From positions 1-20,077 of the IMG/VR virus record IMGVR_UViG_3300013127_000044: a stretch of 20,077 nucleotides of DNA. One strand, given 5' to 3'. The first letter of the stretch is position 1, and the number at the start of each line of letters is the position of its first letter. The position numbers and the translations under genes are program-made. Below are positions 13,922 through 20,077 of the stretch, piece by piece. The notes under the pieces are model-generated. The model was not told where the DNA came from. It worked only from the letters and a program-made list of their open reading frames with translations, and searched no databases. Origin of the DNA: a virus.

Positions 13922-16263
13922 GCCGCTCAGTAACTTTCAATGGCATCACTCGTTTTCGTCCTGGTGGAATCACCAGGATCAATGCTGAGGCGTTGAATCA
14001 GATCGGTGTCACGGCGGGTGGCGTGCTTGGTCTTATCGGTGAGTCTGATGGTGGCGCTCCTGGCTCCACCTCCGGTTTGATCGCGCTTCGTGATCCGTCG
14101 CGGGCGACCGACCTCTTCCGCTCTGGTCCTCTCGTAGATGCAATCAAGCTCGCATTCCAGTCTTCGGGTGACCCCCTGATTCCTGGTGGCGCAGCGCAGG
14201 TGGTTGTCTACAAGACGAACGCTTCCACGCGCTCGGCGGTACATCTTCCTTCCTTGACCACGCAGCTTGTTTCGACCACTGCAATCGCAGGTTCTACCAC
14301 GACCGTGGTGAACGTTGCAGCAGTGTTGACGGCTGGTGCGTTGGTTGACCGCTGGGTACGCGTTGAAATCGCAGCCCTCCCAGGTGCTCCAACCTTCCTT
14401 CGTCGTATCACTGCGAACGGCGCAGGTACTATCACCGTGACGCCCGCGCTTCCTCAGGCACCAGCCCTGGCTGACATCGTCCTGGTTCACTCAACCCTGA
14501 TTCAGGTTCGGAGCCGTGACTACGGAGCGCACACGGCCTCCATAGACGTAACGACTGACTACAATCCTTCGGATGAGTCGTACCAGGTCGTGACGAACTT
14601 CGAGGGCGAGCAGCAGATCTCCCCAACGCTGGGTGGTCAGCTTCGCAACTACCTACACGTCGTGTACCGTGGTGGTCCTCTCGCGGACTCCACGCTAGTT
14701 ACCGCTAGCTCCACGACCACGCTCGTGAACGTGACCGCTGCATCGCTCGTCGCAGCAGCACACGTCAACCAGACCTTTGTTCTGAAGGACGCGGGTGGTA
14801 ACCTCAAGGCCATCAGCAGGATCACGACGAACGGCATCAGCGACATCACGCTGGCTGTAGCTCTTACGGCGGCACCGGTTGTCGGTGACATCGTAGAAAT
14901 CCTTGCGGTGACCAACGCAGTCGGTCAGTTCGCAGGTGCAAGCGGTGTAGCTACGAGCTTCAACACCACCATCACTGGTGTGGTTGGCGATGACCTCACG
15001 ATTGCAATTCCGCAGGGCATGACCGTGCGTCAGCTTGCGAACACAATCAACGTGAACACCAACTACCTGGCGACTGTTCCACCTGCAATCAACGGCGACG
15101 TTGAGGTAGCGCAGCAGTTCGACTTCGGTAGCGGTACGGCTGTCAACCTACAGCGTTCGTTCTCTGGCACCGTCTCCACCACTGGCTTCCGTCAGGACAT
15201 CCAGGAGATCGTATCCTGGCTCAACGAGACGGCACAGTACCTCACGGCGACCCGCTACACGGTAGACATTGCTGACGGTAGCGACGGAAACGTGGCTGAC
15301 TACCCCGGCAGCACTGGTGACGCACTTCCTTGGGCTTTCCAGCTCTACGGTGGTACGCGCGGTATCTCTACGAACTCCAGCTTCCAGGACGGCTTCGACA
15401 CGATGCTGCTCCGAGTGGTTGACGAGGTAATTCCTCTTATCGACCAGGATTTGGTGAACGAGGGATTCAGCTCCACGGCAACCTGGGCGGCTGTATCCGC
15501 ACAGCTTGTGGACCACGTAACTGCGGCACGCGGTGCAGCAGGACTGGAGCGCGGTGGCTGGCTCGGATTCCGAGGCACCAAGACCGCAATCATCAGCGCG
15601 GCTAACGTCGTGAACGATGCTGACATCGCCCTCGTGGCCCAGAGCCCAACGGTTGTTGGTGCAACTGGTGACCTCGTGCAGAAGGGTCCTCGTGAACTCG
15701 CAGTCATGGGCGCTTCGATGCGTCTCGGCGTGAACGAGATCGGTGAGCCCCTCACAAACAAGTTCCTTCGTGTGTCCTCGCTGACGCAGGATCTATCCTG
15801 GAATCCCGCTGACGTGACGGACTCAGGCGACTTCATCCAGAACGGCGTGATGTTCGCAGAGACCGTACCTGGTCAGGGTACCAAGTGGGTTCGCGACATG
15901 ACCACCTGGGTACGTGACGACAATCTTGCATACTCCGAAGGAAGCGTGCGAGATGTGGTGCGCTTCGTAGCATACGGTCTTCGTACCACGATCGACCGTA
16001 GGTTCACGGGACGTAAGGCTACCCCGGCAACAATCGCGTCCGTGAAGGATACGGCAAGCGCCCTGCTTGAGACGTACCGACAGGACAACATCATCGTGGA
16101 TTCCACTGACCCGGCAACGGGTGCCACGGTGCGCGCGTACTACGGTCTGAAGGTGTTCTCTAGCGGAGACATCCTTCGCCTGACCGTGGGTATCTTCCCG
16201 GTTCCTGGAATCAACTTCGAGTTGCTCGACATTTTCCTGTCCCTACCAACGCAGTCCGCTTGA
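13918..16263 (+). CDS. Tail sheath protein
   Basis: A 781-aa protein that forms the contractile sheath around the tube. The N-terminus has the typical sheath start: RFRPGGITRINAEAL (12-26), then GGVLGLIGESDGG (34-46) and FRSGPLVDAIKLAF (67-80). The C-terminal third (about 490-781) is the conserved sheath core, with a helix-rich segment, LSWNPADVTDSGDFIQNGV (626-644), and a closing beta segment LRLTVGIFPVPGINFELLD (753-771). Between them are two copies of one beta module, at about 120-190 and 261-329. These are probably surface-exposed insertions. It is long for a sheath (many are 400-700 aa), explained by these modules. The SD is AGGAG, 6 bases before the ATG, inside the HNH gene. Codon use is strongly biased, fitting high expression. 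Confidence 0.9.
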   Translation: MSRSVTFNGITRFRPGGITRINAEALNQIGVTAGGVLGLIGESDGGAPGSTSGLIALRDPSRATDLFRSGPLVDAIKLAFQSSGDPLIPGGAAQVVVYKTNASTRSAVHLPSLTTQLVSTTAIAGSTTTVVNVAAVLTAGALVDRWVRVEIAALPGAPTFLRRITANGAGTITVTPALPQAPALADIVLVHSTLIQVRSRDYGAHTASIDVTTDYNPSDESYQVVTNFEGEQQISPTLGGQLRNYLHVVYRGGPLADSTLVTASSTTTLVNVTAASLVAAAHVNQTFVLKDAGGNLKAISRITTNGISDITLAVALTAAPVVGDIVEILAVTNAVGQFAGASGVATSFNTTITGVVGDDLTIAIPQGMTVRQLANTINVNTNYLATVPPAINGDVEVAQQFDFGSGTAVNLQRSFSGTVSTTGFRQDIQEIVSWLNETAQYLTATRYTVDIADGSDGNVADYPGSTGDALPWAFQLYGGTRGISTNSSFQDGFDTMLLRVVDEVIPLIDQDLVNEGFSSTATWAAVSAQLVDHVTAARGAAGLERGGWLGFRGTKTAIISAANVVNDADIALVAQSPTVVGATGDLVQKGPRELAVMGASMRLGVNEIGEPLTNKFLRVSSLTQDLSWNPADVTDSGDFIQNGVMFAETVPGQGTKWVRDMTTWVRDDNLAYSEGSVRDVVRFVAYGLRTTIDRRFTGRKATPATIASVKDTASALLETYRQDNIIVDSTDPATGATVRAYYGLKVFSSGDILRLTVGIFPVPGINFELLDIFLSLPTQSA

Positions 16264-16285
16264 TATAGCTAAGGAGTAATTTCTC

Positions 16286-17512
16286 ATGCCTGCACTTACC
16301 ACCGACGTAGCTCTGTACCTCAAGAGAGTCCGCGACACTCTACGTACCGGTCCCGGTTACTCCGCTGCGGAGTTGACGTTGGGCTCCGGAACTTCAGCGA
16401 TCCGCCTGCTTGCACAGGATCCTGGCGTACTTGGCAACAGTATTCGCGTTCAGGTAACGGTTCCAGCCGGAACCAGTGCCCTAGCGGTTACTGTGGCTGG
16501 CAACAACATCACGATTGCGCTGAACGTAACGCTCGGCGTGCCGAACGCAGTAAGTAACACCGCAACGCTGATTGCAGCGGCGATTAACACGGCGGCACCT
16601 GCCCTCGTGCTTGCGCTCCTTCCAACCGGTTCCGGCGCGGGTTCGCTCTCGGCAGCGGTTCCGCAGACGAACCTCGCTGGCGGTAGGGGTGGTGAGAACG
16701 GCGTGCAGACGCTTCCTCTCAACTTCCTCCGCGCACAGGACATGGCGTCGGTGATGGAGCTTCTCATGGACGCTCTTGATCAGTCTACGCCCCTCACTGC
16801 TACGGCAGGTTCCGTGAGAAGCGTAACAGATGCGGGTGCTTTCGTAGCGAATACGCAGGTTGGCAACACCGTTCGATTCACGGGCAACGTGACCGCTGCG
16901 CTCGCAGGCGTGGAGGCCGTGGTTCTCTCGAACACTGCGAACGTCCTGAACTTCACGTCCGCGCTCTCGGTAGCACCTGCGGTTGGTGATACCTTCACCA
17001 TCCGTGGTTCGATGGTTGACGGTGCAATCCGCGCGCTCTTGGAAGGTCGTGTCGGCTCGGCCAACGCGCCCCCAGGTAACGTCTTCGGCGACAGCCGTAT
17101 CGTTACCGACGCGCTCGTACGCATCGTGCAGCAGCTTGGTGGCGCAACGATCGCTGAGAACACGCTTTTCTCGGGACTCACCGCAGCAGGCTCCAGCGCA
17201 TCGTCTATCAAGCTCAACACGCGCGGCGCTAGCCTTCGCATTGACGAGTTGAAGAATCTCAAGGTCAATGTTACCGGCTTCGGTATCCGCAAGATCGTCT
17301 CCAATGACGAGTCCAGTGTTACGGTTGCTCCAGCATTCTCGGCTGCGCCGGGTGCTGGTGTCGCAGTGGTAGTGACGATGCCTGAGGACTCTACCGATGC
17401 CTCGCGCAACTACACCTTCGCTCCTGGCGGTCAGCCAAGAGATAACAAGGCACTTGCTGAAGTGCTTCGTGCTGCACAGGCGGCAGTTGTAGCGTTCGTG
17501 CTACCTGTGTGA
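16286..17512 (+). CDS. Multidomain tail structural protein between sheath and tube
   Basis: A 408-aa protein built of reused beta modules. A helical N-terminal piece (1-20) is followed by module A (about 50-138), similar to residues 136-215 of the 8163 product. A helix-rich linker (145-168) comes next, then module B copy 1 (about 171-240), another linker containing LGGATIAENTLF, module B copy 2 (about 298-364), and a C-terminal helix. Module B also occurs twice in the sheath. A position between sheath and tube is unusual, since these are normally adjacent. The likely role is a second tail component, decoration or sheath-associated protein. It has a strong SD (AAGGAG) and codon use like the sheath, which suggests high expression. 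Confidence 0.7.
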   Translation: MPALTTDVALYLKRVRDTLRTGPGYSAAELTLGSGTSAIRLLAQDPGVLGNSIRVQVTVPAGTSALAVTVAGNNITIALNVTLGVPNAVSNTATLIAAAINTAAPALVLALLPTGSGAGSLSAAVPQTNLAGGRGGENGVQTLPLNFLRAQDMASVMELLMDALDQSTPLTATAGSVRSVTDAGAFVANTQVGNTVRFTGNVTAALAGVEAVVLSNTANVLNFTSALSVAPAVGDTFTIRGSMVDGAIRALLEGRVGSANAPPGNVFGDSRIVTDALVRIVQQLGGATIAENTLFSGLTAAGSSASSIKLNTRGASLRIDELKNLKVNVTGFGIRKIVSNDESSVTVAPAFSAAPGAGVAVVVTMPEDSTDASRNYTFAPGGQPRDNKALAEVLRAAQAAVVAFVLPV

Positions 17513-17522
17513 TAAACTAGCT

Positions 17523-17574
17523 GTGGGTAATGGGCGAGTTCTGTCGTCCCCTCCAAGGCTTGTCCATTACCCAC
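17523..17574 (+). promoter_or_regulatory. Long hairpin before the tail tube gene
   Basis: Arms 17523-17538 and 17559-17574 pair over 16 bp. The outer 11 (GTGGGTAATGG with CCATTACCCAC) are perfect, and the inner part contains two G-T wobbles. The loop is 20 bases. No T-run follows, so it is not a standard terminator. It lies between the 16286 gene and the tube gene, 12 bases after the stop and 25 bases before the tube ATG. Transcript processing, pausing or mRNA 5' stabilisation is plausible. Confidence 0.55.
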
Positions 17575-17599
17575 TTCAATCTCAAGGAGATAGCTCAAA

Positions 17600-18025
17600 A
17601 TGGCTGCATCTAAGACTTTCAGCGGAGCACGCGCCGTATTCTTGATCAACTCGGTACCAGTTGCCTTCGCTGGAGGTGTATCTGGGGAAGAGATGATCGA
17701 CTACGAGCCTGTCGATGTTCTTACCTTGCTTGAGGTTCGTGAGTTCGTGCCGGTAGCTTACCGTACGTCTCTCAACGCACAGGTTTTCCGCGTAGTCGGT
17801 GACTCCCTCAAGAAGCTTGGCATCCTTCCACGTCAGGAAGACATCATCACCTCGGGCGATCTCGAAGCGGCAATCCAGGACGTTGTCACTCGTCAGACCG
17901 TCGCCTTGTTCGAGGGCGTACGTTGCTCCGGCCACTCGTGGGATGTGACCGCGCGCGGCATCGTCCAGGAGAACGTGACCTTCGTGTCCATCAGAGTCCT
18001 TGACGAGTTCGAGAACCCAGCCTGA
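17600..18025 (+). CDS. Tail tube protein
   Basis: A 141-aa protein, the right size and position for a contractile-tail tube subunit. The order of segments fits: a basic N-terminus, FSGARAVFLINSVPVAFAGGV (beta hairpin), then a conserved strand with AYRTSLNAQVFRVVGDSL and a C-terminal half with RCSGHSWDVTARGIVQENVTF, the GHxW...G pattern seen in many phage tube proteins. These rings stack inside the sheath and carry the DNA. The SD is AAGGAG, 8 bases or so before the ATG, in an A-rich leader. The gene is set off by a hairpin upstream and a GC-rich terminator downstream, which suggests a monocistronic, abundant transcript. Confidence 0.85.
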   Translation: MAASKTFSGARAVFLINSVPVAFAGGVSGEEMIDYEPVDVLTLLEVREFVPVAYRTSLNAQVFRVVGDSLKKLGILPRQEDIITSGDLEAAIQDVVTRQTVALFEGVRCSGHSWDVTARGIVQENVTFVSIRVLDEFENPA

Positions 18026-18039
18026 TTTCGTTCGATGAT

Positions 18040-18075
18040 ACGGGGCCTGAGTAAACCCATTCAGGCCCCGTGTTT
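18040..18075 (+). terminator. Terminator after the tail tube gene
   Basis: An 11-bp perfect GC-rich stem (18040-18050 with 18061-18071; core CGGGGCCTGA/TCAGGCCCCG) around a 10-base loop, followed by a weak T-run (GTTT). It lies 15 bases after the tube stop. The short T-run means that termination may be partial. Confidence 0.65.
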
Positions 18076-18118
18076 CATCCACCTGATTCCTAGTCAAGTG
18101 ACGCGGTTGCGTACTTTC

Positions 18119-18146
18119 TTGACAGCCTGTATCAGTGTGGTAGAAA
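18119..18146 (+). promoter_or_regulatory. Sigma70-type promoter before the chaperone and tape measure genes
   Basis: TTGACA (18119-18124), a 16-base spacer, and TAGAAA (18141-18146) with an extended -10 TG at 18138-18139. It shares TTCTTGACA with the site at 3186. It sits between the terminator at 18040-18075 and the next gene, as expected for a new transcription unit. The expected start lies near 18153, at the edge of a small hairpin (AGCCC 18152-18156 with GGGCT 18162-18166) that ends just before the SD GAGGGA (18168-18173). Confidence 0.55.
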
Positions 18147-18178
18147 GATGTAGCCCGTAGTGGGCTTGAGGGACAACC

Positions 18179-18661
18179 ATGACCGTAGCTGCTAGACAGA
18201 ATCTAACCAAGACATTCGCTATTGATTTCGTATCTGAGGCCGAGAGCCAGCGCTACCAGGGCAGCTTCACCATCAAGAAGCTCTCCATCCGTGACATCGC
18301 GGCGCTTGGCGTTCGTAAGGCACAGTTGAACGGTGGCATGTACTACGACGCCAACAACCCAGGACGCGGCGTAGACGAGCAGACGGACGACTTCAACAAC
18401 ATGATTGCTCACCTAGAGCTCTCAGTGAAGAACGCGCCGACCTGGTGGGACCTGGACAAGATCAACGACGTGAGCCTTCTGGGGAAGGTGTTCAAGGAGG
18501 TTCTCGACTTCGAGAACTCGTTTCTCCGTAGGGCGGCTGAGCGAGCGGTCAATGTCGGAGATGGCGCAGGAAGTGGCTCGGGAAATGTTTCGGAAGCCAA
18601 CTCTACTGGAAGCGTTGTCCCGGTGGTGGGTAAAGAAGTACAGGCTGCCCTCGAACCATGA
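18179..18661 (+). CDS. Tail assembly chaperone (gpG-like)
   Basis: A 160-aa protein in the standard place, between tail tube and tape measure. The N-terminal two thirds (about 10-122) is a compact alpha/beta unit: TFAIDFVSEAESQRYQGSF, then helices ending with LLGKVFKEVLDFENSFLRR. The last 35 residues (from about NVGDGAGSGSG) are low-complexity G/S/V-rich, a typical disposable tail where the second chaperone frame diverges. It binds the tape measure protein and recruits tube subunits during tail assembly, and is not part of the virion. The SD is GAGGGA, 5 bases before the ATG. Its 3' end overlaps the second reading frame by at least 110 bases. Confidence 0.75.
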   Translation: MTVAARQNLTKTFAIDFVSEAESQRYQGSFTIKKLSIRDIAALGVRKAQLNGGMYYDANNPGRGVDEQTDDFNNMIAHLELSVKNAPTWWDLDKINDVSLLGKVFKEVLDFENSFLRRAAERAVNVGDGAGSGSGNVSEANSTGSVVPVVGKEVQAALEP

Positions 18662-19073
18662 GCTCTTTCAGAGCAGGACTCTGTTTGAGCATCTAGCCGA
18701 CTTCTGGCTAGATAAGTATGAGCAGAAGCCTATCGAGGCTCACCGTAACGCAGACGGTGAAATCCAGTTCAAGGATACCGGCGACGAACTCATCGATCGC
18801 TGGGAAGAGCAGATTGCCAAGGGCGAATCGCCCGATCTCTTCGAGGCGTTTGACGAAGAGAGTATCAAGCACATGGAGAAGCTTCGCGCAGCGGCCCGAG
18901 CACGAGATCCGTATGAGGGGTTGTCTATGAAGGCAACTGTTGATAGAATTAGTGCACAGGCTTCGCGTGAAGGACTTACCGTAGGCAAACCAGACCCTCG
19001 TGAGGAATTGAAGCGTTCTCTTGAGAACCTAGGCTCTACTCCTACCTTTGGGTTCGTGGAAGACACAGACTGA
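18552..19073 (+). CDS. Second tail assembly chaperone frame (gpT-like)
   Basis: A 173-aa reading frame overlapping the gpG-like gene. Its N-terminal part, KPTLLEALSRWWVKKYRLP (15-33) and ADFWLDKYEQ (49-58), matches the helical W/Y-rich gpT style, followed by an acidic, helical C-terminus. In many phages this part is made only as a fusion through a programmed frameshift. Here this frame is open from 18474, but it is +1 (equivalently -2) relative to the upstream gene, so a -1 slip cannot join them. ATG 18552 lacks a convincing SD (only GAGCGG nearby), which favours a frameshift product over independent initiation. The exact slip site is not identified. Confidence 0.65.
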   Translation: MSEMAQEVAREMFRKPTLLEALSRWWVKKYRLPSNHELFQSRTLFEHLADFWLDKYEQKPIEAHRNADGEIQFKDTGDELIDRWEEQIAKGESPDLFEAFDEESIKHMEKLRAAARARDPYEGLSMKATVDRISAQASREGLTVGKPDPREELKRSLENLGSTPTFGFVEDTD

Positions 19074-19076
19074 CCC

Positions 19077-20077
19077 ATGTCCGAAACTAATCATGATGTA
19101 AATGTCCGGGTTAAGACAGAGGGGACCGACAAGGCCACCGATGACATTGCGTCAATGGGTAAGGCGTCCAAGAAGGTCCATCAGCAGACGATGGGTCAGG
19201 GTAAGAAGGAGCTTGGCACTCAGCAGCAGTCTGCCAAGATCACGAAGAAGGAACGAGAAGAGCGCAAGCGTGAGATTCCTAGGGAGCTTCGTGAACTCAG
19301 GGAGAAGAACAAGCTCTTCGACACTGAGAACAAGATTCGGAAGGAGAAGCTAAAGCTTCTCGCCAACGAGGAACGTCAGCGCAGGCGCACATTCGGCGGT
19401 GGGTTCAGAGGCGGCATGAAGGACCGCCTCTTGCCTACGATGCCTAGGGATCGTGGCGAAGCTGGGCAGATGCTCGGGTCTGCTGTTGGCGGCGCGCTAT
19501 CGAGTCTCTTGAGGAACCTGACGGGCGTAGCAGTACGTGCGTTCGCAAAGCTCGTAGCCATGCCGTTTGCGGCTATTGGTGAAGAGTACAACGCTTATCG
19601 TGCGCACGCGCTCGACTTGAAGTCGTTGGCGGGCTATGCGGGCGGCGGTGCAACTATTGGCGGCGAGTACGGGGTGGACTCGTTCCGAAAGAACGTCGGA
19701 CAGAAGCTTGGTTACATGCCGGAAGAGGTGGTATCCGCCATGGCCATGACTGCTCGTGCCACCGGCAGCACCAAGGGCACCGGCGCTGCGCTTACGTTTT
19801 CGAGACTTCTCGGTCAGGATGTTGGCGAAACCACCGGCATGTTCGGACAGCTTCGTCAAGCTGGAGCAACTGACTTCACTCGCAAGGGTGACGGCTTCCA
19901 GCAGATGGTAAAGGCCGTGGCAGCGGGCATCACCACGGGTCTTGACCGTGCACGTCTTCCTGAGTTCTTGACTGGCGTGATGGAGCTTACCAGCCGCTCA
20001 GCCGGTCGTACTGGTGGAGATGTCTCTTCTGTGCCCTTCTCCAATCTGCTTGCTACACTCGGCAGCACTGGAGCGTC
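19077..20077 (+). CDS. Tape measure protein, 5' part
   Basis: The frame is open from ATG 19077 to the window edge (333 codons), so only the N-terminal part is present. Residues about 30-110 are strongly charged, Q/K/E/R-rich, and predicted to be a long helix or coiled coil (for example KKEREERKREIPRELRELRE). A G/A-rich hydrophobic segment from about 135 (SAVGGALSSLLRNLTGVAVRAF) follows, then A/G/T-rich helical sequence. Charged coiled coil plus hydrophobic segments after the chaperone pair is diagnostic of the tape measure, which sets tail length and is often involved in DNA injection. It starts 3 bases after the chaperone stop with no clear SD (translational coupling). Confidence 0.85.
   Translation, partial: MSETNHDVNVRVKTEGTDKATDDIASMGKASKKVHQQTMGQGKKELGTQQQSAKITKKEREERKREIPRELRELREKNKLFDTENKIRKEKLKLLANEERQRRRTFGGGFRGGMKDRLLPTMPRDRGEAGQMLGSAVGGALSSLLRNLTGVAVRAFAKLVAMPFAAIGEEYNAYRAHALDLKSLAGYAGGGATIGGEYGVDSFRKNVGQKLGYMPEEVVSAMAMTARATGSTKGTGAALTFSRLLGQDVGETTGMFGQLRQAGATDFTRKGDGFQQMVKAVAAGITTGLDRARLPEFLTGVMELTSRSAGRTGGDVSSVPFSNLLATLGSTGA

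Noticed and set aside
17511-17519. TGATAAACT as an extended -10 promoter before the tube hairpin
   Set aside because: It overlaps the stop codon and has no -35-like element at 16-18 bases upstream, so the match is too weak to list.
1-20077. CRISPR array, tRNA genes, insertion sequences or prophage attachment sites
   Set aside because: No regularly spaced repeats, no cloverleaf-like sequence in the short intergenic gaps, and no transposase or integrase gene were seen. The topoisomerase-like protein could be distantly mistaken for a tyrosine recombinase but lacks the arginine motifs.

Overview
The window is a head-and-tail morphogenesis segment of a tailed bacteriophage (or prophage) with a contractile, myovirus-type tail. 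All recognised genes lie on the + strand, coding density is very high, and several genes overlap their neighbour by 1-4 bases (ATGA or TAATG junctions). The host cannot be named. Shine-Dalgarno (SD) sites of the AAGGAG type and two TTGACA elements show a bacterial host using ordinary SD and sigma70-like signals. I recognise no terminase or portal gene, so these probably lie upstream of base 1.

Layout. Bases 5-3178 hold five tightly packed genes of mostly unknown function. The exception is a 432-aa protein (526-1824) that resembles the core of a type IB topoisomerase with its key arginines replaced. A short intergenic region (3179-3298) with a promoter-like site and a strong hairpin follows. 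The capsid cluster comes next: prohead protease (3299), scaffold-like protein (4084), major capsid protein with an apparent fibronectin-III-like insertion (5087), a zinc-binding protein (6597) and a small protein (7137), closed by a strong intrinsic terminator (7472-7520). Then come two beta-rich virion proteins (7536 and 8163), a LAGLIDADG homing endonuclease (9994), the neck genes (10641, 11432, 12070), a small pre-sheath gene (13153), an HNH homing endonuclease (13403), the tail sheath (13918), a multidomain structural protein (16286) and the tail tube (17600). After a terminator and the best promoter in the window comes an overlapping tail-assembly-chaperone pair (18179/18552), then the tape measure gene, which runs off the end.

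How the genes work together. Protease, scaffold and capsid protein build and mature the prohead. The neck proteins join head to tail. Sheath and tube form the contractile tail, whose length the tape measure and chaperones set. Hairpins bracket or adjoin the two genes expected to be needed in high copy number (capsid and tube), which suggests transcript punctuation for stoichiometry.

Most notable: (1) the topoisomerase-IB-like protein lacking catalytic arginines inside a virion gene cluster; (2) an Ig/FN3-type domain inserted in the capsid protein; (3) two beta-domain types reused across several virion proteins; (4) a hairpin that buries a perfect SD just after the capsid gene; (5) a chaperone overlap whose geometry needs a +1 or -2 rather than a -1 frameshift; (6) two unrelated homing endonucleases bracketing the neck genes. 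All family assignments come from reading the sequence by eye, without database searches.
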